Assembly (NCBI GenBank): GCA_964567755.1
Contig: CAZMNW010000026.1
Coordinates: 1 to 44,657 of the forward strand
Source: DASRJW01 sp964567755
GTDB taxonomy: Bacteria > Krumholzibacteriota > Krumholzibacteriia > G020349025
DNA: 44,657 nt
Direction: 5' to 3'
The position numbers were made by a program, and so were the translations under genes. Below, piece by piece: positions 16,216-25,085 of the stretch. The notes beneath the pieces are model-generated. The model did not search any database and had not been told where the DNA came from. It saw only the letters and a list, made by a program, of their open reading frames with translations. Position 1 is the stretch's first letter. Every line of letters begins with the position of its first letter.

Positions 16216-16550
16216 ATGATCACGACGACTCGCCGGTGTCGCGCCAAGCGATCCTGCTCCAGAGGACGGCGACGGCCGTCACATCACTTGGGGCAGGGTA
16301 AGGACGACGGCGCCTGGTCGATCCCTAAAGGCGAGCACGACGCCGACGAGGCGCCGCTCGACGCGGCGCGTCGCGAGTTCACCGAGGAGACTGGCCTGCA
16401 GCCTGCGGGGCCGTTCCTCGAGCTCGCTCCTGTGACGCTTCGCAGCGGCAAGCTCGTGCGTGCCTGGGCCGTGGCGGTGACTGCGATCCCACCGCATTGC
16501 GGAGCAACACGTTTCGCATGGAATGGCCGCCGCACTCTTTGGTGTCACTG
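16216..16550 (+). pseudogene. Nudix hydrolase remnant, frameshifted
   Basis: The central frame reads KDDGAWSIPKGEHDADEAPL then DAARREFTEETG, a complete Nudix box with the REXXEEXG core. It goes on to RSGKLVRAWAV. After that the frame breaks near 16478; another frame supplies DCDPTALRSNTFRMEWPP, the expected next piece of this NTP-pyrophosphohydrolase group. The N-terminal sheet before KDDGAW is degenerate and the C-terminal third is missing. Not functional. Confidence 0.65.
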
Positions 16551-16589
16551 ATTGCCCAATTGAACACATCCACTTGTTTTCCCTCGTGC

Positions 16590-16812
16590 CGCCATCGCTG
16601 ATCCTGATGCACGGCAACTCCGCGTTCGATTCCGAGGAGATCATCGCCTGGGAGCTGGGGGCATCGCGTCAATCTGGCGAAGTGGGTTGCCATCGACGTG
16701 ACGGGTTTCTACAATCAGTATGCGGATCCGCGTAGCTTCGTTCCCGGTGTTCCCACGGTCAGGATGGGCGCCGCAGGTCCGTACGTGCCGGTGGCGGGGT
16801 TCGATTCAAGCG
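16590..16812 (+). pseudogene. TonB-dependent receptor internal fragment, frameshifted
   Basis: One frame gives HGNSAFDSEEIIAWELG to about 16659; the other, from CAT 16662, gives HRVNLAKWVAIDVTGFYNQY and RSFVPGVPTV. Joined, they match the barrel segment ...GNPxFDSEExxAYELGYR...LDVTxFYNxYxxLRSxEPG of TonB-dependent receptors. The frame change falls in the G5 run at 16657-16661, so a single inserted G explains it. The second frame runs on into the ABC transporter, which explains an apparent N-terminal extension of that gene. Confidence 0.6.
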
Positions 16813-16856
16813 GAAGGAACAGCTTGAGCTGGAGTCGACTGGACGGTCGCGGTTCG

Positions 16857-18755
16857 ATGGCGCGCAAGACGATGCGGCGCGAGGCGCGCGCCGGTTCTAA
16901 GCCGGCGGAAAGCAAACGCCCGAAGCTGAACGCCAAGGCCGTGTGGCGTGAATCGCGTGACCTCATTTGGGTGCACCGCAAGCGCTTGACCTTGGGGCTC
17001 GTTTTGATGCTCGTGAACCGGCTCGCGGGGCTCGTGCTGCCGGCGACGTCGAAGTATCTGGTCGATGAAGTCATCGCCAAGCACCGGGCGGACTTGCTCG
17101 GCATATTGGCGCTCGCTGCCAGCAGCGCGACGCTCGTGCAGGTCATCACCTCGTTCACGTTGTCGCAGGTGCTGGGTGTCGCGGCGCAGCGCGCCATCAC
17201 CGACATGCGCAAGGCCGTCGATGCACACGTCATGCGGCTGCCGGTTAGCTACTTCGACTCGACGAAGAGCGGCGTATTGATCTCACGCATCATGAACGAT
17301 GCGGAAGGCATTCGGAATCTCGTTGGCAACGGTCTCGTGCAGCTGGTGGGCGGCGTCGTGACCGCCATCATCGCGCTTTCAGTGCTCTTTTGGCTCAACT
17401 GGCGTTTGACGAGCATGACCCTCGTCGTCTTAGCCGCCTTTGGCGGCGCCATGTCTCTGGCATTTGCGCGCTTGCGGCCGCTCTTCCGCGAGCGCGGCCA
17501 GATCAACGCCGAGATTACAGGACGCTTGGCCGAAGCGCTGGGCGGCGTGCGGATCGTCAAGGCTTACACCGCCGAACGGCGTGAACGCCTCGTCTTTGCC
17601 CATGGCGCGCACCGGCTCTTCCGCAACGTCGCCCGGTCCATCACCGGCGTCTCGGCGGTGACGGCGTTCTCGGGTGTCGTCATCGGTGTCATCGGCGTTG
17701 TCATGCTGTTGGTCGGCGGCCGCTCGATCCTGGCCGGACAGATGACACTCGGCGATTTCTTCATGTACATATTTTTCACCGGGCTCGTGGCGACGCCACT
17801 CGTGCAAATTGCTGCCATCGGCACGCAGATCACGGAGGCCTTCGCGGGGCTCGACCGCATTCGCGAGATTCGGGAGATGGCGACAGAGGACGCGGCGACG
17901 GCGCACCAGGACCCCGTTCGCGCCGTGCACGGCGACGTCACCTTCGAAGACGTAAGCTTCGAGTACGTGCCCGGCAAACTCGTCCTGCAACACATCTCCT
18001 TTCAAGCGCCCGCCGGTTCGACGACGGCGCTCGTGGGATCGAGCGGTTCGGGGAAGAGCACGTTGATCGGCCTCGTGATGGCGTTCCACCGGCCGCTCAA
18101 GGGCCGCGTCCTGGTGGATGGACGTGACCTCGCGACCATTCGCCTGCACGACTACCGTCGCCATCTGGGCGTCGTCCTCCAGGACAACTTCCTCTTCGAT
18201 GGCACGATCGCCGAAAACATTCGCTACGCGCGCCCGCACGCGACGATGGACGAGATCCGCAAGGTGAGCCGCATCGCGCACTGCGAGGAATTCATTGACG
18301 GTTTCCCGGACAAGTACGACACGATCATCGGCGAGCGCGGCATCAAGCTCTCGGGTGGCCAACGGCAGCGCATCGCCATCGCGCGCGCCATCTTGGCCGA
18401 TCCGCGCATCTTGATCCTCGACGAAGCGACTTCGAGCCTGGACAGCGAGAGCGAGGAACTCATCCAGAACGGCCTGCGGGCGCTGCGCCAAGGCCGGACG
18501 ACGTTCGTGATCGCGCACCGCCTGTCGACAATCCGCAGCGCCGACCGCATCTTGGTGCTCGAGCACGGCGAGATCGTCGAAAGCGGCACACACGCCGAGC
18601 TTCTGGCGCTGGATGGCCGCTACCGCCAGTTGTACGACAAGCAGTACCGGTTCGAAACCGACCGGTTCATCAACCCCGGCGAGGACTTCACGCCGGAGCC
18701 ACCGAAGCGCGACCTGCCGAAACCCGGCGCGCCGTCGGGAATGCCGCGACTCTAG
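16857..18755 (+). CDS. ABC transporter, fused membrane and ATPase domains (MsbA/exporter type)
   Basis: A half-transporter of 632 residues that works as a homodimer or heterodimer. A basic N-terminal tail (MARKTMRREARAG) precedes six membrane spans at about residues 35-330. The ATPase follows: Walker A GSSGSGKST, Q-loop VVLQDNFLFDG, signature LSGGQRQR, Walker B ILILDEATSSLDS and H-loop IAHRLSTIRSADR. It resembles lipid or peptide exporters; cargo unknown. I start it at ATG 16857: the open frame extends back to 16698, but that part reads as a TonB-receptor scrap. No partner gene adjoins. Confidence 0.93.
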   Translation: MARKTMRREARAGSKPAESKRPKLNAKAVWRESRDLIWVHRKRLTLGLVLMLVNRLAGLVLPATSKYLVDEVIAKHRADLLGILALAASSATLVQVITSFTLSQVLGVAAQRAITDMRKAVDAHVMRLPVSYFDSTKSGVLISRIMNDAEGIRNLVGNGLVQLVGGVVTAIIALSVLFWLNWRLTSMTLVVLAAFGGAMSLAFARLRPLFRERGQINAEITGRLAEALGGVRIVKAYTAERRERLVFAHGAHRLFRNVARSITGVSAVTAFSGVVIGVIGVVMLLVGGRSILAGQMTLGDFFMYIFFTGLVATPLVQIAAIGTQITEAFAGLDRIREIREMATEDAATAHQDPVRAVHGDVTFEDVSFEYVPGKLVLQHISFQAPAGSTTALVGSSGSGKSTLIGLVMAFHRPLKGRVLVDGRDLATIRLHDYRRHLGVVLQDNFLFDGTIAENIRYARPHATMDEIRKVSRIAHCEEFIDGFPDKYDTIIGERGIKLSGGQRQRIAIARAILADPRILILDEATSSLDSESEELIQNGLRALRQGRTTFVIAHRLSTIRSADRILVLEHGEIVESGTHAELLALDGRYRQLYDKQYRFETDRFINPGEDFTPEPPKRDLPKPGAPSGMPRL

Positions 18756-18800
18756 GTGCGTGTCTTGCCGCCGACGGCGCGTTGCGAGAAGTCAGGCAGC

Positions 18801-18819
18801 TCCGGCGATGGTCGCCGGA
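18801..18819 (+). terminator. hairpin after the ABC transporter
   Basis: A perfect 8-bp stem TCCGGCGA (18801-18808) and TCGCCGGA (18812-18819) with a 3-base loop, 45 bases after the stop. There is no T tract. In this GC-rich genome it may act as a terminator or an mRNA-stabilising end. Confidence 0.45.
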
Positions 18820-18860
18820 CTCACATAACGGAGGCTCCGGATAAACCGAGACGGTTCACC

Positions 18861-18869
18861 TGCTACAAT
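18861..18869 (+). promoter_or_regulatory. extended -10 promoter candidate
   Basis: TGCTACAAT matches the extended -10 pattern TGnTATAAT at all but one base. It lies 119 bases before ATG 18988, after the ABC-transporter hairpin. No -35 box is evident, as is common with extended -10 promoters. Confidence 0.4.
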
Positions 18870-18987
18870 GCGCCGAATCCATCACGACGCGCCCAGGTGG
18901 CTGCGGGGTGTTCCTGCGAGGTCGGGTCCGGGCGGTCGGGTTACCGCGGGCGTGCTCCGCGAGCCACTCCGGTCCCCGAGAGGAGCC

Positions 18988-19857
18988 ATGTTGACACGCG
19001 GCTTTTCGATCGCTGCAATCGCCACGCTGCTGATGCTGACTTTGGCATCCCAAGTGGCAGCACAGATCTCGATTCCCACGAAGGCCCACGAGACCCTGAG
19101 GCTCGAACTCCAGAGCTTGCGCGACAACATCACCCTGTTCAAAGGGGATCCGCAGCTGCTGCTGACCATGAATGTCAGGCCGGACAGGTTCAGGCCGCGG
19201 GTCGAATACACAAGCCAGGCCCAAGCGGTGCTACGAATCCGCGACCTGTACGTGTTCGATCACCCGCAATGGAGCGACATGACGGCTGCCGAACGAGACG
19301 AGGAAGAGGATGATCCCGTCCCCGAAGAATGGGAGATCCGGCTCAGCCCCGCAGGGCCGACGGATTTCGCACTGCTATGCGAGCGGGGAGAGGGCACGTT
19401 CGACTTCACCGACCTCGAGGTGCGAAGAGTCGATATCCGGGCGGAGGGGACGAAAGTGGACATCGACTTTTCCAGCCAGAACCCGATCGAGCTCGAGAGC
19501 TTCTCCGCCCGCGTGCCCGCAGGGTCGTTCCAGTTCCACCACATGATCAATGCACGGGCCAAGGAGATCAAACTCAACGTGCCCGGTTCAAAGTGTCAGT
19601 TCGAGGTCACTGGGAAGGAATTCGAAGGGGAGTCGATGGTCTATATTGAAGGTGTGCCAGCGGAGATGCAGATGCTCGTGTCCCACAAGGTCGGCGTGCG
19701 CGTCACCGGGCCGGCGGTCACGATCGCCCGCTTCGAAGCCCCGCACATGACGCGCGAAGGCGAAGACATGGTGAGTCAAGGCTACGCAGCCGCCAAGTGC
19801 CGGATCCAACTCACGTTCGCCGTCGAGATCCCGAAGCTCAACGTGGAGTGGGAATGA
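18988..19857 (+). CDS. Exported toastrack-like (LiaF/DUF-type beta) protein
   Basis: A 289-residue protein. ATG 18988 follows GAGAGGAG with good spacing and starts a classic signal peptide (MLTRGFSIAAIATLLMLTLA ending in QVAAQ). The mature part has an acidic stretch (ERDEEEDDPVPEE) and then a regular beta pattern: DFTDLEVRRVDIRAEGTKVD, LESFSARVPAGSFQFH, AKEIKLNVPGSKCQFEV, HKVGVRVTG. This ladder resembles the toastrack domains of LiaF-C/YvlB-type proteins, which sit at the cell surface. Two Cys in the mature chain could form a disulphide. The role is unknown; the domain call is a resemblance only. Confidence 0.65.
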   Translation: MLTRGFSIAAIATLLMLTLASQVAAQISIPTKAHETLRLELQSLRDNITLFKGDPQLLLTMNVRPDRFRPRVEYTSQAQAVLRIRDLYVFDHPQWSDMTAAERDEEEDDPVPEEWEIRLSPAGPTDFALLCERGEGTFDFTDLEVRRVDIRAEGTKVDIDFSSQNPIELESFSARVPAGSFQFHHMINARAKEIKLNVPGSKCQFEVTGKEFEGESMVYIEGVPAEMQMLVSHKVGVRVTGPAVTIARFEAPHMTREGEDMVSQGYAAAKCRIQLTFAVEIPKLNVEWE

Positions 19858-19867
19858 GACGCGTCCG

Positions 19868-20054
19868 CTAGTGTCCTGATTGAGAGGTTCGCGCAACTTT
19901 CGACAGCCATTGTGTAGTCTGAGTAGACTCTTGCAGGGAAGACTCGGATGCGCAGAGGACGTCGGTTGCCAGAATTGAAGTTGAGCCCGCCGGAGCGTCA
20001 GCGCCTCGAGACGGGACAAAGTCGCGTGAAACGATCCAGGATCGTTGAGGGATG
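19868..20054 (+). pseudogene. IS630-type element left end and transposase N-terminus
   Basis: ATG 19948 opens RRGRRLPELKLSPPERQRLE, the standard N-terminus of an IS630-family transposase. The frame then degenerates (VKRSRIVEGW corresponds to the later SRIVLxxAEG). Upstream, TAGTGTCCTG at 19869 looks like an element end beside a TA target. The catalytic DDE region is gone. Confidence 0.5.
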
Positions 20055-20131
20055 GATGCCGCGCGGCGCCGGCCGTACGCGACGTCACTCGACGCGAAGC
20101 GAGCTCAGTCCGTGAGCGCCGCCTCCGGCTT

Positions 20132-20262
20132 CTACAGCCGCAGACGCACGGCGCACTTGCGGACGAGACGCTCCAACCAGTGGCTCGAATACTCGACCAT
20201 CGTCATCGCACGTCGGCAGCAGGATGAGCGTCAGGAAGGTGGACAGCGCCAACGACGAGCAC
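20132..20262 (-). pseudogene. RND efflux permease C-terminal scrap, frameshifted
   Basis: The minus strand reads SLALSTFLTLILLPT, the last membrane helix of AcrB-type RND transporters. After a frame change it continues MTMVEYSSHWLERLVRK to a stop at 20132. It starts about 40 bases downstream of the TPR gene stop. About 45 of the usual 1,000 or so residues remain. Confidence 0.55.
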
Positions 20263-20301
20263 CCGTGCGCGCCTGCCCGGATCTCCGGGAGACTGCCCGC
20301 A

Positions 20302-21945
20302 TCATCGCCGCCGGAGGCTTTCGGCCCGCTCGAGGGCTGCATCGGCCTCGCCCGCACGACCCAGACGTTGCAGGACGACAGCCCAGTTCTGTAGCACATC
20401 TGGGTTCTGCGGATGTTGCTGCGCCAAGTCCCGCAGCAGTGTTTCGGCCTGCTCGAGCTGGCCGGAGCCGGAAAGGGCCACACCATAGTTGATGGCGATG
20501 GACAACTCTTGTGGTGCGAGCGCGTGGGCACGTTCCAAGATCAACGCGGCTTGCCGAGGTTGGTCGAGCTCGAGCTGCGCCTTGCCCAGCATGGCAAGGC
20601 CCACTGCGTCCAACTTCCCGGCGGCGTCGAGGGGCGCGAGCTGCGTCACCACTTCCTGCGGGTTGCCACGCGTCAGGGCCACACGCGCCAGGACGAGCCG
20701 GGCTTGCGCCGCGTGCGTCGGGGAGTCGAGGACGGCGCGCGCATCGGCCACGGCGCCATCCGTGTCGTGGCGGGCCCAGCGGCACTGCGCGCGCCCCAGG
20801 CGAGCGCTGGGTTCTTGGTAATGCGACTCGATGCAGGTCGTGAAGCAGCGATCGGCGCGAGCGTGAGCGCTTTCGGCGTCGACCACGGATGATTCCGTCG
20901 CCGCGAGCGCCAGCAGTGCTCGGCCCAGATTGAAGTTCGCAGTGAGGTCCTGCGGGTTGACACCGATGCGCTGCTCGAAGCGCGCGACCGCACCGCGGGG
21001 ATCGCCGCGCGCGAGCTGCACGAGCCCGAGTCCCGTGTTGGCGGCTGCCTCGTGCGGCGCGCGGTCGAGCGCGCGACGGAAGGCCTGTTCCGCCGCATCC
21101 AGATCGCCGCATGACTTCTCCACCGTGCCGAGCTCGACGAAGACGATGGCAGGTGCGCCCGAAGTGCTTGCGGCGCGTCGCAAGGCCTCCCGGACGGCCG
21201 CTGTGTCACCGAGGCGCCGGGCTTCTTGGGCACGGACATAGTGTTCCAGCCATGGTGGCTTCGGCACCGCAGTCGCCGCCATCAACGAGTCTGCTTGGGC
21301 CACGTCGCCATCACGCAATCGCAGCAGCACCAGCATTTCGACGAAGCCAGCAAGGGTGCGATTCGTTGCCGCTCCCAGTCGGAGTGCATGCTCGCAAGCG
21401 AGGCGTGCTTTCGGGCCCTCCCCAGTTTGGAGGTATGCCTGCCCCAAGAGAGCCCAGAGCACGTCGTTCTCCGGATCGAGGCGTACGGCCTGGACGACCA
21501 ACGCGTGGGCACGGTGCGTCGCACCGCGCGCGAGAAGCGTGTGGACGGCCGCCACGTAGGCGGGAATGAACCCCGGGGCCGCGTGCAGCGCTTCCAAGCA
21601 GAGCCCGAGGGAATCGACACCGGTCGCCTTCTTCACGCTGGCCGCTTGCCGGAGGAGACCGTCGGCATAGCGCAGGCGAATCCCGCGGGAGGTGTGGTCG
21701 AGATACCAGTAGTCCGCCAACGTGATCGGCGCCATTTCGCGCGCCAACTGCGGCGCGCGTGCGCCGAGCGCGCGGTGCACCGCTGCGTCCAGGCTGTCGC
21801 CGAAGGGTCGCTGCAGATCGCCCCATGGCTCGAGTGCTGGCAGTGCGGGCTTGCCATGCGCAAGCACACTCCACAGCAAGGCGGCAGCCAGCAGGAACCC
21901 CAGAATCGGCAGACCTATCCAGGTTGCGCAGCGCACGCACTTCAT
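20302..21945 (-). CDS. Membrane-anchored TPR protein
   Basis: 547 residues. ATG 21945 begins a Cys-containing N-terminus and one membrane span (WIGLPILGFLLAAALLWSVL); an in-frame start at 22038 adds 31 poor residues. The rest is tetratricopeptide repeats; clear units include ALLGQAYLQTGEGPKARLAC, EQAFRRALDRAPHEAAANTG, LGLVQLARGDPRGAVARFEQ, NFNLGRALLALA and ALSGSGQLEQAETLLRDLAQ. TPR arrays bind partner proteins; with one anchor the repeats probably face the periplasm. The partner is unknown. Transposase and efflux scraps flank it on both sides. Confidence 0.8.
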   Translation of the reverse strand: MKCVRCATWIGLPILGFLLAAALLWSVLAHGKPALPALEPWGDLQRPFGDSLDAAVHRALGARAPQLAREMAPITLADYWYLDHTSRGIRLRYADGLLRQAASVKKATGVDSLGLCLEALHAAPGFIPAYVAAVHTLLARGATHRAHALVVQAVRLDPENDVLWALLGQAYLQTGEGPKARLACEHALRLGAATNRTLAGFVEMLVLLRLRDGDVAQADSLMAATAVPKPPWLEHYVRAQEARRLGDTAAVREALRRAASTSGAPAIVFVELGTVEKSCGDLDAAEQAFRRALDRAPHEAAANTGLGLVQLARGDPRGAVARFEQRIGVNPQDLTANFNLGRALLALAATESSVVDAESAHARADRCFTTCIESHYQEPSARLGRAQCRWARHDTDGAVADARAVLDSPTHAAQARLVLARVALTRGNPQEVVTQLAPLDAAGKLDAVGLAMLGKAQLELDQPRQAALILERAHALAPQELSIAINYGVALSGSGQLEQAETLLRDLAQQHPQNPDVLQNWAVVLQRLGRAGEADAALERAESLRRR

Positions 21946-22049
21946 CGTGCCCCGACCCTTGATGCCGACAGATTCCAATGCGAGTACGCACCTGAGTAGC
22001 ACAGCAACGAGGTCATACGTCCCGATGTTCCCGTGCATGTCGGGCAGAA

Positions 22050-22190
22050 GTCAAGGTCCGTCGTGTCCACGGCGCGGCGGGCCGCGTGCCGCAGACGGCC
22101 ATACTGTTGCTGGAACTGCTCCTCGTGAACCGAGGTCAGCGCATCGAGGCGATCCCACACGAGTTTGTAGAGTGGCGAATCATGCGGCGG
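22050..22190 (-). pseudogene. Transposase zinc-domain N-terminal fragment (IS91-like)
   Basis: One minus-strand frame gives HDSPLYKLVWDRLDALTSVH, EEQFQQQYGRLRHAARRAV, then loses similarity. It resembles the N-terminus of zinc-binding IS91-type transposases (sPLYqLvxxhxdxfxxxyeerFqxxYGxxR). The cysteine cluster that should follow is missing. Tentative. The rest of the gap (22190-22442) holds nothing I can identify. Confidence 0.4.
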
Positions 22191-22442
22191 CGGCGGTAGA
22201 CGGTCGGTGCCGCGGGCTGCATGCCCGGGGAGCGACATCCGGATTGGTTCCGGTGTGGCGCGGTCCTGGGATGGGCCTTTGGGCTCAGTCCTGCCCGATG
22301 CGTTTACGCTGCCTGTCATGTGGCGCGACAGGGGGCCTCCACGCTCCACGTGATGATAGACGGCACGCCCGTTTCGCAACTACCGTCGATGGCCTCGGCG
22401 ACGCTGACGCACTTACTCGGCCTGTTCGGCGAGCCGGAGCGA

Positions 22443-23339
22443 TCAGTTCCCCAGCTTGCGGCTGGCGCTGAGCACGTTCTCGAGCACCTCGTTGTAGTAG
22501 GGCTTCTCCTTCAGGCTGGCATAGGCTCCGGGGAACAAGACCAAGGTGATGTCGGCGGAGTGGGCGGAGAACCCGTTCATGACGATGGCGCAGCGCTGTC
22601 CCTGCGGCAACCGCGTGTTGTCGATCATGGGAAAATCGAAGAAGCTGACCATGAAAGTCGCCGTCTTGGTCTGCCGGCCCTCGACGGGATCCGGAGTCTC
22701 GATGTTCAGTCCCAAGCGGATCTCGCGGTTGTCGCGATCCACGGCCAGCACGTCGATGGAGAAGGTCGTCGGGATCGAATCGAGAACGAGGGTCACCGGC
22801 TCGAGACTCGAACCTTCGGGATCGTTGGTCATGTCGATGGTGCGATCGAATTTGCGCCCCACGCCTTCGAGCATGATCATCTGCTTGCGCCCGATCTCGC
22901 GCGCGACTCTTTCGAGCCGGACATAGAACTCCGTCATCTCGGCGCGCGCAGCCGGCGACGGCGCCGCCTCGACGGCGCGATCGATGCGCCGCTTCAGATC
23001 GAGGAACAACGGTTTCAGGTTGAGCGATTCGTGGAAGTTGTAGGCCAGCAGCTCGAGGTTGAGGACATCCCCCGAAAGATCGGATCCGCTCTTGGTCAGG
23101 AACGACTGAATGATGGACACGAACATGTCCTTGCGCAGGGCGCTCTCGGACTCTTCGCGTTTGCTCATCAGCTCGGAATATAGACGCGTATTGGTCTCGA
23201 TGGCCGCCTGCCGGTTGAGCACGTTCGAGGTCACGAACCCGAAGACTGCGATGGCCGCCGCCGTCAGCAACCCTCCCATTGGGTGCAGGATCACTGCCAG
23301 CTTGTCCCACGCGTCTTTTCGCTCACCTTGCGCCATCAT
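22443..23339 (-). CDS. Membrane protein of unknown function
   Basis: 298 residues with one membrane span near the N-terminus (about 14-38, LAVILHPMGGLLTAAAIAVF). A helical segment follows (RLYSELMSKREESESALRKD), then a beta-rich C-terminal half (SSLEPVTLVLDSIPTTFSID, NREIRLGLNIETPDP, TKTATFMVSFFDFPMI). The start ATG shares its A with the upstream gene's stop (TGATG), so the two are co-translated. The N-terminal part resembles coiled signalling or mechanosensing linkers, but I recognise no family. Confidence 0.7.
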   Translation of the reverse strand: MMAQGERKDAWDKLAVILHPMGGLLTAAAIAVFGFVTSNVLNRQAAIETNTRLYSELMSKREESESALRKDMFVSIIQSFLTKSGSDLSGDVLNLELLAYNFHESLNLKPLFLDLKRRIDRAVEAAPSPAARAEMTEFYVRLERVAREIGRKQMIMLEGVGRKFDRTIDMTNDPEGSSLEPVTLVLDSIPTTFSIDVLAVDRDNREIRLGLNIETPDPVEGRQTKTATFMVSFFDFPMIDNTRLPQGQRCAIVMNGFSAHSADITLVLFPGAYASLKEKPYYNEVLENVLSASRKLGN

Positions 23340-23731
23340 CACTTCCTTCGCAGCGACAGTTTGCCTTCCTTCTTCTCGAGAATCAGGTCATAGCGTGTCG
23401 CTTCCTTGTAAGAAAACACTTCGATCGCCACCGGCTGTTTCTCGAATACCATCGTCAGACTGCACTTACCCTCTTGCTTGACGTTGAGCTTGTAGGCGCC
23501 GAACTTGTCGGTCAGACAAGAATCGGCAATGACCGCCTTGGCCTTGGCCGTTCCTTTGGCCTCGGCACCCTTCGCTGCTGCGCTGGAGTCGGGGATGGTG
23601 ACCCGTATGACCACGCCCTCCGCGATCGGCTTTCCGTCCATCTTGATGTCGCCGAAAATGCGCCCGGCGTTCGCGCTCGCGGCCGACAACAACAAAACCA
23701 TGACACCCGTGACGATCCCAAGGTGACGCAT
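23339..23731 (-). CDS. Small exported beta-sandwich protein (carboxypeptidase-regulatory-like)
   Basis: 130 residues. ATG 23731 follows AAGGAGG at ideal spacing. A signal peptide of about 21 residues ends SANA. The mature part begins GRIFGDIKMDGKPIAEGVVI and has DKFGAYKLNVKQEGKCSLTM, the layout of carboxypeptidase-regulatory/SdrD-like Ig folds. It carries an Ala/Lys-rich inserted loop (AAAKGAEAKGTAKAKA). It is co-translated with the downstream membrane protein, so the pair probably acts together at the envelope. Confidence 0.7.
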   Translation of the reverse strand: MRHLGIVTGVMVLLLSAASANAGRIFGDIKMDGKPIAEGVVIRVTIPDSSAAAKGAEAKGTAKAKAVIADSCLTDKFGAYKLNVKQEGKCSLTMVFEKQPVAIEVFSYKEATRYDLILEKKEGKLSLRRK

Positions 23732-23878
23732 GCAAGGCCTCCTTCGTTCACCGCCGGGCGCCCGAGCCGCGGCGCGATGCTCGCGAGCGGATTCTAATGC
23801 CACAGCCCGAGACTCTCAACGTCGTGGCGCATGTGGGCTGGGACTCGAAATCCCCGGCCTGGCGCGGCAGCGAATCGC

Positions 23879-23884
23879 TATACT
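23879..23884 (+). promoter_or_regulatory. possible -10 box for the carotenoid operon
   Basis: TATACT lies 43 bases before ATG 23928 in the 196-base gap between divergent genes, the natural place for the operon promoter. No matching -35 hexamer is seen at 16-18 bases, so a non-housekeeping sigma factor or an activator may be involved. Confidence 0.3.
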
Positions 23885-23927
23885 GCGGCCACGCTCGAAT
23901 CGACGCCTGCGGCTAGCGAAGGAACCC

Positions 23928-25085
23928 ATGACCCTGCGCGCTGATTTCGACTACATCCTGGTCGGTGGCGGACTGCAGAGCGCGCTCCTCGTGCTCGCGC
24001 TGCGCGCCCGGCGACCGGCGTCGCGGCTGGCGCTGGTTGAACGCGACGCGCGACTCGGGGGCAATCACACCTGGTGCTTTCACGCTGGAGACTTGGCGCC
24101 ATCCGCCCGAGCCTGGGTGAACGCACTCGTGTGCCGGCAGTGGCCCGGCTACAGCGTCCGTTTTCCGGGCTTCGAGCGCCGCATCGACCGCGAGTACGCG
24201 ATGATCACCAGTTCGCGTTTGCATCAAGTGGTCTGTGATGCATTCGCTCATTCTCCAGGCTCGCAGCTTCATCTCGGCTCCGAAGTCCGCCATCTCGGCG
24301 CGCGCGAGGTCGAGCTGACCGACGGCGCCCGGCTCACCGGCACCGTGGTGATCGATGCGCGTGGAGCCGAGCCGCCGTCCGGGTCGAGCCCGCAGGGCTA
24401 TCAAAAGTTCCTCGGGCTCGAGCTCGAGCTCGTGCACCCACACGCATTCGAGCAGCCGATGCTCATGGATGCCACCGTCGAGCAAGTCGACGGTTTTCGC
24501 TTCGTCTACACGCTGCCACTCGCGCCGCGACGCCTCCTGGTCGAAGACACCACCTTCTCCAATGCGCCGACCCTCGAGCGCGAGTTGCTGCGCCGGCGGA
24601 TCCATGACTACGTGCGCGGGCGTGGACTCGAGGTCGCATGTGTCGAGCGCGAGGAAGAAGGAATCCTGCCGATGCCGTGGCGAGCGCAGCGCCAGCTGCC
24701 GCGCTGCAGTCCACTGCTCGCCGGCATGCGCGGCGGTTTCTTCCACCCCGGCACCGGGTACTCGTTCCCGATTGCCGCGCGGCTCGCCGATCTCCTGTCG
24801 AGCCTGCCGCCGGAGTCGCTCTTCGGCGCGGCGTTGCAGAACTTCGCGCGCGCCCATTGGCGGCAGGCGAGCTTTTGTCACCTGCTGAACCGCATGCTCT
24901 TCGGTTGGTTCGCACCCCGGGAACGATGGCAGGTCATGCGCCGCTTCTACCGTCTTCCCGTGGACACGATCGAGCGCTACTATGCGCTGCAGTTGCGCTC
25001 TCGCGATCGAGCGCGTCTGGTGTGTGGCCGGCCGCCGCGCGGCTTGTCCTGGCACCATCACCTCGTCGAGAGTGGAAGACGATGA
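23928..25085 (+). CDS. crtY: Lycopene beta-cyclase (CrtY type)
   Basis: Closes the ends of lycopene into beta-rings to give beta-carotene. 385 residues, the usual length. Dinucleotide-binding start DYILVGGGLQSALLVLALRA, the LGGNHTWCFH motif, RFVYTLPLAPRRLLVEDTTF, and HPGTGYSFP near the C-terminus are all CrtY hallmarks. ATG 23928 directly precedes the FAD-binding strand. First gene of an eight-gene run; its stop overlaps the next start by four bases (ATGA). Confidence 0.93.
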   Translation: MTLRADFDYILVGGGLQSALLVLALRARRPASRLALVERDARLGGNHTWCFHAGDLAPSARAWVNALVCRQWPGYSVRFPGFERRIDREYAMITSSRLHQVVCDAFAHSPGSQLHLGSEVRHLGAREVELTDGARLTGTVVIDARGAEPPSGSSPQGYQKFLGLELELVHPHAFEQPMLMDATVEQVDGFRFVYTLPLAPRRLLVEDTTFSNAPTLERELLRRRIHDYVRGRGLEVACVEREEEGILPMPWRAQRQLPRCSPLLAGMRGGFFHPGTGYSFPIAARLADLLSSLPPESLFGAALQNFARAHWRQASFCHLLNRMLFGWFAPRERWQVMRRFYRLPVDTIERYYALQLRSRDRARLVCGRPPRGLSWHHHLVESGRR

